Source: CAZHDI01 sp964531285 (GTDB lineage Bacteria; Pseudomonadota; Alphaproteobacteria; JAJFIK01). From it: a stretch of 27,600 nt of DNA. The notes under the pieces were generated by a model. That model worked only from the letters and a program-made list of their open reading frames with translations. It searched no databases and was not told the origin of the DNA. The stretch lies in contig CAZHDI010000041.1 in NCBI GenBank assembly GCA_964531285.1, positions 1-27,600 of the forward strand, in the 5' to 3' direction. The position numbers and the translations under genes were made by a program. Of the stretch, positions 25,982-27,600 are shown piece by piece; positions within the stretch are counted from its first letter, which is position 1; each line of letters begins with the position of its first letter.

Positions 25982-26140
25982 CGCCCAGCCCCATCGCTTG
26001 CCGGCGCCCATGCGCCCGGCATTTCGCAGGAAATCGCCAACCATCAAGATACCGCCATTCGCGGTGACGGTCGAGATTGCGCCGGGCACGGGCAAAGCGG
26101 CCGGAAAGCGGCCCTTCAGACGGTTGCACGCGCCAGGGCG

Positions 26141-26154
26141 GCCCGCCGGCGGGC
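26141..26154. repeat. GC-rich 14-bp palindrome in the ettA/S9 divergent gap
   Basis: GCCCGCCGGCGGGC is a perfect palindrome, 112 nt before ettA. Further GC-rich repeats follow (the run CGGGCCGCGGGCC near 26166). A TTGCGC (26159-26164) and TACAAC (26183-26188) pair 18 nt apart could be the ettA promoter. Otherwise the 271-bp gap 25982-26252 shows nothing I can name. Confidence 0.35.
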
Positions 26155-26252
26155 GGCCATTGCGCGGGCCGCGGGCCATGGGGTACAACCCCGGCCTGCC
26201 GCCGCCTATCTATCCGTCATCCATTTGCCGCCGCAGCCGGGGAGAGCCAGCC

Positions 26253-27600
<1,348 letters not shown>

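Overview
The window is GC-rich DNA from a phototrophic (bacteriochlorophyll-producing) alphaproteobacterium. The evidence is the bchG - PucC/Bch2 - bchP block at the left end, a nearby tspO, and a perfect PpsR/CrtJ-type site (TGT-N12-ACA). The genus cannot be fixed. The many exported serine hydrolases, the lipoprotein S9 peptidase and the TolB/TPR membrane protein resemble Caulobacterales/Parvularculales/Sphingomonadales-type aerobic genomes, but that is an impression, not a result.

Layout. 1-4790 is the edge of a photosynthesis gene cluster: the 3' end of bchG (bacteriochlorophyll synthase), a PucC/Bch2-family carrier overlapping it by 4 bp, bchP (geranylgeranyl reductase), a 93-aa membrane protein where many relatives carry idi, a DUF3833 protein preceded by the PpsR-like site, and convergent tspO. 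Divergent from tspO is an unusual single-chain Rieske [2Fe-2S] - ThDP enzyme (4983-6974), closed by a strong terminator. 7113-12707 holds exported or membrane housekeeping functions: a lipoprotein serine hydrolase, then on the minus strand a GPH-type sugar transporter, a DUF3089 alpha/beta hydrolase and a second SxxK hydrolase. 12944-14324 has a pirin (terminator clear) and a second DUF3833 paralogue. 14360-18675 is a two-gene RND efflux operon (minus) with a TetR-like operator over its promoter. 18830-19828 is a SAM methyltransferase, divergent across a perfect palindrome from an exported two-lobed protein and a small companion gene. 20867-23137 is a TolB-like/TPR membrane protein, divergent from free methionine-R-sulfoxide reductase. 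The right end has a lipoprotein S9 peptidase (minus) divergent from ettA, which runs off the window.

How the genes fit together. bchG and bchP make and reduce the isoprenoid tail of bacteriochlorophyll, and the PucC-type carrier helps place pigment in light-harvesting complexes. tspO is a tetrapyrrole-binding membrane protein that in Rhodobacter tunes the PpsR regulon, so its position a few bases from a DUF3833 gene that itself carries a PpsR-type site is suggestive. The remaining genes look like ordinary chromosomal cargo: efflux, sulfoxide repair, peptide scavenging and translation control.

No tRNA, rRNA, CRISPR array, insertion sequence or phage gene was seen. No gene-free stretch exceeds 300 bases; the longest are the ettA/S9 divergent gap (25982-26252) and the gap before the pirin gene (12708-12943). 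Start sites were chosen by Shine-Dalgarno and domain boundaries and often differ from the longest open frame.
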